Made by a program: the position numbers and the translations under genes
Assembly: GCA_020351305.1 (NCBI GenBank)
Contig: CP070730.1
Location: 38,929 to 84,780, forward strand
Direction: 5' to 3'
Source of the DNA: Candidatus Bathyarchaeota archaeon
Lineage (GTDB): Archaea; Thermoproteota; Bathyarchaeia; Bathyarchaeales; SOJC01
DNA length: 45,852 bases
Part shown: piece after piece, positions 42,118-45,852 of the stretch
Layout: every line of letters begins with the position of its first letter
Position numbering within the stretch: the first letter of the stretch is position 1
Notes under the pieces: generated by a model
Databases searched by the model: none
Told to the model about the DNA's origin: nothing
What the model saw: the letters and a program-made list of their open reading frames with translations, nothing else

Positions 42118-42567
42118 ATGCCCAATCTACTGAGTAACAAACCACAACTCACTGGAATAGTGATATTGTTTACTGGAGTCGCCCTTCTAGGATTCACATT
42201 CATAAACGCTTTCATGCTTCTTCAAGAACCTTTTAGCATATTAGCTACTGGCGATCTAGCAAGAGTTTTTGGTGAAGCTCTTGCCCCACTTATTCAGGCC
42301 TGTATACGCCTGATGTATCTTGGTATTATGGGGTGGATAGGATCTCTTCTAACTGTGAGAGGTATCCCATTGGTGACACATAGATATGCTCTCGTTTCTG
42401 TCCCAGTTAGTGTAGCTCAAACTAAATCAAAGCCACAACCGGTAAAACAAGAACCAACACCAAAGTCTACACTTTCCAAGCCTACATCGCCAAAACCTAT
42501 AACCGAACCCAAACAAGAAGAACCTAAGGCAATATTAATAACGCCTGAAAACCAAAGAGAAGGATAG
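42118..42567 (+). CDS. Membrane protein with proline/lysine-rich tail
   Basis: A 149-residue protein with two transmembrane helices (GIVILFTGVALLGFTFINAFM and RLMYLGIMGWIGSLLTVRGI) and a long proline, lysine and threonine rich C-terminal tail (from about residue 97 on) that would be cytoplasmic or extended. ATG start with aaaggag 10-16 bases upstream. It is the first of three closely spaced membrane-protein genes. I do not recognise a family; the tail resembles flexible linkers that tether partners. Confidence 0.6.
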   Translation: MPNLLSNKPQLTGIVILFTGVALLGFTFINAFMLLQEPFSILATGDLARVFGEALAPLIQACIRLMYLGIMGWIGSLLTVRGIPLVTHRYALVSVPVSVAQTKSKPQPVKQEPTPKSTLSKPTSPKPITEPKQEEPKAILITPENQREG

Positions 42568-42571
42568 CCCA

Positions 42572-43348
42572 ATGAATGTGCCACTACGGGCGCTGGGCTG
42601 GGCTGTACGTTTCTTCTGGATAATAGCCCTCGCATTCGCTGTAACAGCTGTCTACTCAGCAACATTTATTCGTATCGACTTTGGCAAACCGATGTTGAAT
42701 TTTACGGAAAAGGATCTCATGATAATGATCCCAATGATCTTCGACAACAAAGGTTACTACAACCTAGCTGACCTTAACATCACTACGTTCGTCGTAGACC
42801 ATGATAATGAGTCTCTTTCTGAAGACACAACTTACCTAGCTCAAATTAATTTTCAAGACAACGCAACAATTTTTCACAATATCACATTAAGCATTGATGA
42901 GCTCATAACACAATCAGAATATTACCTCTTTAACGACTCAAGTCTCATCTTGTATGGGTCAACTCAACTGAGCTACGCAAACCTAATACCATTAGGCTTT
43001 GAATCAAATGAGATCATTCCATGGGGCGCACCGCTTTCTGATTTCACTATTGGCATACCTGAATTCAGCGCGTATAACAGGACACATTTCAGAGTAAATG
43101 TGCCCATTAGCTTCGATAATCATTCCCAATACTTCAGCGTAACTGGAACTATACGGATTGAGTTTTTAAATAATGGGCAAGTTATTTGGAGAGGAGCGAC
43201 TTCGGTGGATGTTCCATCAAACACGACTTATAATGGAGAGGTTGAAACATTGGTTGAAGCTGCGATGGTTATAGAGAGCGGGCAAATTCATTTTTGGATT
43301 GAAACTCCGATATTTGGTTTTGGACCATTGGTGATAGAGAATGGATGA
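42572..43348 (+). CDS. Membrane-anchored extracellular beta-rich protein
   Basis: A 258-residue protein with one N-terminal helix (FFWIIALAFAVTAVYSATFI) and an extracellular beta-rich part in two similar halves of about 100 residues, each ending in a strand with the pattern of an LEA14- or CARDB-like domain (MIPMIFDNKGYYNLADLNIT; NVPISFDNHSQYFSVTGTIR). Several N-x-S/T sequons are present. It begins 4 bases after the previous gene and overlaps the start of the next by 8 bases, so the three form an operon. Function unknown. Confidence 0.6.
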   Translation: MNVPLRALGWAVRFFWIIALAFAVTAVYSATFIRIDFGKPMLNFTEKDLMIMIPMIFDNKGYYNLADLNITTFVVDHDNESLSEDTTYLAQINFQDNATIFHNITLSIDELITQSEYYLFNDSSLILYGSTQLSYANLIPLGFESNEIIPWGAPLSDFTIGIPEFSAYNRTHFRVNVPISFDNHSQYFSVTGTIRIEFLNNGQVIWRGATSVDVPSNTTYNGEVETLVEAAMVIESGQIHFWIETPIFGFGPLVIENG

Positions 43349-43811
43349 AATGGAAAGTGTCAAGCGGAATAAGTTTACATTGAAAACCATAATACCACGT
43401 TTTATCAAAGCTTTAGCTAAAGCGGGTTTCGTCTACATCCTTTTCGCGCTCTTATCATCAATAATGGTTCCGTTTGAGAGCATCTACAGCTATCAGTCCT
43501 CTTTCACAGTTTTGTTTGCATTATACCTATTCTTCATTTTCGTCATCGAACTGACAAAAGGCACAATTTTTCAGCACCTTTTCAGCATAGCGAACTCACT
43601 GATGATTGTTTTCTACTTCATTCATATATTAAACACTGGCGTAATCAACTTCTCAATCGAAGAGATTAACTTGGTAATTGATCTGCGCTTTTTCCTTTCC
43701 TTATTCGTTCTTGGTGGTGTTCTGGGCTTTGCAAAGAACATGCTACGACTTCTGAATTGGATGAATGAAAGAGAGGAACAATGGCTGAAATATCAGATCA
43801 AGTCACTATAA
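43341..43811 (+). CDS. Four-helix membrane protein of unknown function
   Basis: A 156-residue protein with four predicted transmembrane segments (AGFVYILFALLSSIMV, SFTVLFALYLFFIFVIE, HLFSIANSLMIVFYFIHIL and FFLSLFVLGGVLGFA) and charged termini. The ATG overlaps the end of the previous gene by 8 bases, showing coupled translation. The end overlaps the convergent CYTH gene by 19 bases. No family recognised. Confidence 0.6.
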   Translation: MDEMESVKRNKFTLKTIIPRFIKALAKAGFVYILFALLSSIMVPFESIYSYQSSFTVLFALYLFFIFVIELTKGTIFQHLFSIANSLMIVFYFIHILNTGVINFSIEEINLVIDLRFFLSLFVLGGVLGFAKNMLRLLNWMNEREEQWLKYQIKSL

Positions 43812-44326
43812 GAAGACCTCTCCAGACTTTGTGAACTAATATTCAGTCGTTTTCTAAGCCTTTCTAGCTTTAGCAAATCTTTTTTCTGTTGCCTTGGGTC
43901 GCTTGAAGTTATACGTTCAAATTCTATATAACTTCCTAGGTCTCTAACCGTATCTAGATGGATTTGAATATCGTCATAAAGATAGATTTCCCTAATCTTA
44001 TCCACCACGCCTTTTATTGTCAAGATACGGTTGAGGATTCCCTTCAGAATTTGAGACTGAGATAATTGAAAGATGAAGACGGAATTTTTTTTTGGCTCAA
44101 AAACATCTTCTCTCTCATAATAGATCAATTCACTATCAGCCTTGCCTTCCACCTCTCGCAGTTTCAATCTACCTGTCGGAACTTCATAATAAGTATCAAT
44201 TTGATGAAAAACACCAATTTTCTTAGCTCCAAACTCAATTAACCTATTTCGGCTCAACTCTAGGCTGTTCGCTCTTGCTTTCAACTCGACCATAATGTGC
44301 TGAACCTTTAGATTCTTAACAGACAT
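43793..44326 (-). CDS. CYTH-domain protein (class IV adenylate cyclase/thiamine triphosphatase-like)
   Basis: A 177-residue CYTH-fold protein. The opening MVELKARAN gives part of the ExExK signature, followed by HQIDTYYEVPTGRLKLREVEGKADSELIYYERED, with the alternating acidic and basic residues that bind triphosphate in the tunnel fold. Archaeal members (CyaB-like) have mixed or unknown activity on triphosphates such as thiamine triphosphate or ATP. The first ATG (44326) has a ribosome site too close for efficient use; ATG 44293 (MVELKARA) is a plausible alternative and matches family N-termini. It converges on the membrane-protein operon. Confidence 0.8.
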   Translation of the reverse strand: MSVKNLKVQHIMVELKARANSLELSRNRLIEFGAKKIGVFHQIDTYYEVPTGRLKLREVEGKADSELIYYEREDVFEPKKNSVFIFQLSQSQILKGILNRILTIKGVVDKIREIYLYDDIQIHLDTVRDLGSYIEFERITSSDPRQQKKDLLKLERLRKRLNISSQSLERSSYSDLI

Positions 44327-44487
44327 GCTCCTTCACTGATGGATTTAATTGGTGATATTCCTATTCTTCGTTAATAAGGTAATAACTTTAGATTTTGTAT
44401 AGCGTTCCCTATCAACCCTGGATTCTTAATGAAGCGTTTTTTTACGCGAGCATATGAGGAAAGTAAATATTCTGAAAGGTAGTGTCA

Positions 44488-44985
44488 TTATGATCCGGTT
44501 TTTTTCTCAACTAGTCTTTTCGCCATCAAGTATGCATCCTCTCCATCAGCATAATACCTTCTGTTCCTACGAATTATTTGGAGCCCCAGTTTTTTATACA
44601 TGTTTACTGCTGGCGTGTTGCTTGTTCTAACTTCCAAATAGATTTCCTTCGCTTTATATTGGGGCATGTTCTTCATTGCATTTTCCATAAGAGCTGCTCC
44701 CACACCTTTACGTTGATGTTTTGGCAACACAGCGATAGAAACCACATGTCCTTTTCTTGATATTCCAAACAAGCCAAAACTTGTCATGCCAGTCTCGATT
44801 CTGCACATGATGTATCCCACTATCTCCAATTCTTGTTCTGCCACGATGAAAGTTTGGGGAAAACGTTCGTATAGATCCATAAAGAAATAAGGAGAGTAGT
44901 TTTCAGGAAGGCAGATGCGGTTTATGTTCATGACATGTTCAAGGTCATTGGGCTTAAATTGTCGCAGTGTGAAAGTTGTTTGCAT
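44488..44985 (-). CDS. GNAT acetyltransferase, RimI/Ard1-like
   Basis: A protein of about 165 residues with the GNAT acetyl-CoA motif in VSIAVLPKHQRKGVGAALMENAM (R/Q-x-x-G-x-G/A), the acceptor-side LRQFKPNDLEHVMNIN, and the late YLEVRTSNTPAVNMYKKLG typical of RimI and archaeal N-terminal acetyltransferases. Archaeal homologues acetylate N-terminal residues of proteins. The frame opens at TTG 45003; ATG 44985 (MQTTFTLRQF) is preferred because a TATA-like box near 45024-45035 leaves a leader of about 18 bases. Confidence 0.85.
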   Translation of the reverse strand: MQTTFTLRQFKPNDLEHVMNINRICLPENYSPYFFMDLYERFPQTFIVAEQELEIVGYIMCRIETGMTSFGLFGISRKGHVVSIAVLPKHQRKGVGAALMENAMKNMPQYKAKEIYLEVRTSNTPAVNMYKKLGLQIIRRNRRYYADGEDAYLMAKRLVEKKTGS

Positions 44986-45203
44986 GCCTTGCTTACCAGC
45001 CAATGTTTAGGCGACATGAATTAAAATTAAATGTTTTGGCATCTCTGCAGGTTACATAACTAATAGCTGATGCAGTAAATATCAGATTAACATGAGCTAT
45101 AGTACTTGGACAACTGTGACTGAATGCGATCTTAAGATTGCTCCAAAGTTCAAAAAATATGGCAATGCCGCGCGCGCCCCTATGCAGTCCATGTTTTCGA
45201 AAG

Positions 45204-45213
45204 CAATAAAAAG
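45204..45213 (+). promoter_or_regulatory. TATA-like element of the PP-loop gene
   Basis: The sequence caataaaaag lies about 36 bases before the ATG at 45245, predicting a short leader of around 10 bases. Confidence 0.35.
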
Positions 45214-45244
45214 ATGAAAACGTAAAACCTCAAGGCATGCATAT

Positions 45245-45852
45245 ATGAAGGCTCTAGCGCTACTGTCCGGTGGATTGGACAGCACATTAGCAGTGAAGCT
45301 AATCCAACAACAGGGAATAGATGTAGCAGCAATCAATTTCACCTCTCCTTTCTGTCTTTGTGGAAAAGGTGGGTGTGGTGCTGCCAAGGTTGCAGAACAA
45401 CTAAAGATTCCACTTAAGACAATAAATGTTGGCAACGACTACCTAAAGATTTTAAGAAATCCTAAGCATGGCTATGGGAAGAACATGAACCCCTGCATCG
45501 ACTGCAGGATCTTCATGTTTAAAAGGGCTAAAGAATTCGCCAAAGAAGTTGGGGCTTCTTTCATAATTACGGGTGAAGTCCTTAACGAGAGACCAATGTC
45601 TCAACGCAGAAAGGCATTAGATCTCATTGAAGAAGAGGCTGGCTTGAAAGGCCAAGTTCTGAGACCTTTATCCGCCAAGCTTTTACCAGCGACGGAGGGG
45701 GAGAGGAAAGGATGGTTTGATAGAAGAAAGCTACTAGATATAAGGGGTAGATCAAGAAAAAGGCAGATCGAGCTTGCTAACGAGTTTACTTTAAAAGACT
45801 ATCCCTGTCCTGCTGGGGGTTGCCTGCTTACCTACAAGGAATTTGCAGCGAA
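45245..45852 (+). CDS. PP-loop ATPase, tRNA-thiolation-like (3' end cut by window)
   Basis: The first 202 codons are present and the frame runs off the right edge. The N-terminus has the PP-loop LLSGGLDSTLA, which binds ATP pyrophosphate in N-type ATP pyrophosphatases. Cysteines cluster in FCLCGKGGCGAA and NPCIDCRIFMF, with a late DYPCPAGGCLLTY, as in MnmA/ThiI-like or TtuA-like tRNA sulfurtransferases with metal- or cluster-binding cysteines. ITGEVLNERPMSQRR is also typical. The product is probably a tRNA thiolation or related enzyme; the exact family is not certain from this part. Confidence 0.8.
   Translation, partial: MKALALLSGGLDSTLAVKLIQQQGIDVAAINFTSPFCLCGKGGCGAAKVAEQLKIPLKTINVGNDYLKILRNPKHGYGKNMNPCIDCRIFMFKRAKEFAKEVGASFIITGEVLNERPMSQRRKALDLIEEEAGLKGQVLRPLSAKLLPATEGERKGWFDRRKLLDIRGRSRKRQIELANEFTLKDYPCPAGGCLLTYKEFAA

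Noticed and set aside
41909-42133. A 74-residue frame overlapping the start of the gene at 42118
   Set aside because: Composition is unlike a real protein, no ribosome site is visible, and its end overlaps a well-supported gene.
45067-45125. Possible C/D box small RNA (tgatgc near 45068 and ctga near 45120)
   Set aside because: The C box is imperfect, the internal D' and C' boxes do not match consensus, and guide spacing is wrong.
45092-45217. A plus-strand frame of 41 residues (MSYSTWTTVTECDLK...) upstream of the PP-loop gene
   Set aside because: No ribosome site and no well-placed TATA box; it overlaps the TATA element of the next gene. Chance frame is more likely.

Overview
The window reads as a chromosomal segment of an anaerobic archaeon of the TACK type, most likely Bathyarchaeia-like; that placement is inference. 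The archaeal signs are a bacterial-type DnaG of the archaeal form, aPelota, pantoate kinase with archaeal-type phosphopantetheine adenylyltransferase, an RpoH/Rpb5 subunit, class III signal peptide pilins with FlaI/FlaJ-type motor proteins, and TATA-box promoters including several apparently leaderless genes. Many starts are TTG or GTG. I saw no rRNA, recognisable tRNA, CRISPR array or insertion sequence.

Layout. 1-4500: tail of an unidentified gene, a small CxxC protein, a Toprim protein with dnaG, pelA, and a nucleotidyltransferase. 4700-7860: acyl-CoA dehydrogenase facing an etfBA pair preceded by a previously easy-to-miss 43-residue ORF. 7900-10000: small membrane proteins, an antitoxin remnant, a HAD phosphatase, and an RpoH with a eukaryote-like two-domain Rpb5 layout. 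10100-12320: an ECF S-component-like membrane protein followed by two archaeal CoA biosynthesis enzymes. 12350-16410: a structured intergenic element, then a B12-dependent acyl-CoA mutase operon (large subunit, B12 subunit, MeaB, adenosyltransferase). 16430-19860: an E1-like protein, a PPP phosphatase, a second ECF S-like protein and two small genes. 20060-31350: a type IV pilus locus with a ribbon-helix-helix regulator, pilin and prepilin peptidase on the plus strand, convergent with a seven-gene minus-strand operon (ATPase, membrane platform, five membrane-anchored secreted proteins). 31560-41830: an electron-transfer island with etfA, etfB, hdrA, an HdrCB-like fusion, tfrA, tfrB and two-subunit fumarase. 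42100-45852: three membrane proteins, a CYTH protein, a GNAT acetyltransferase and a PP-loop protein cut by the window end.

How they fit together. The 31.5-41.8 kb island looks like a soluble, quinone-independent system joining fumarate/succinate chemistry (TfrAB plus fumarase) to flavin-based electron transfer (ETF, HdrA, HdrCB). The mutase operon carries the active-site residues of isobutyryl-CoA mutases (Phe and Gln) rather than methylmalonyl-CoA mutases (Tyr and Arg), so it may serve branched-chain acyl-CoA metabolism with the acyl-CoA dehydrogenase and its ETF. The most unusual single gene is the RpoH: its N-terminal half resembles the nuclease-like jaw domain of eukaryotic Rpb5, which ordinary archaeal RpoH lacks. 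All functions are read from sequence by eye; no database search was run.
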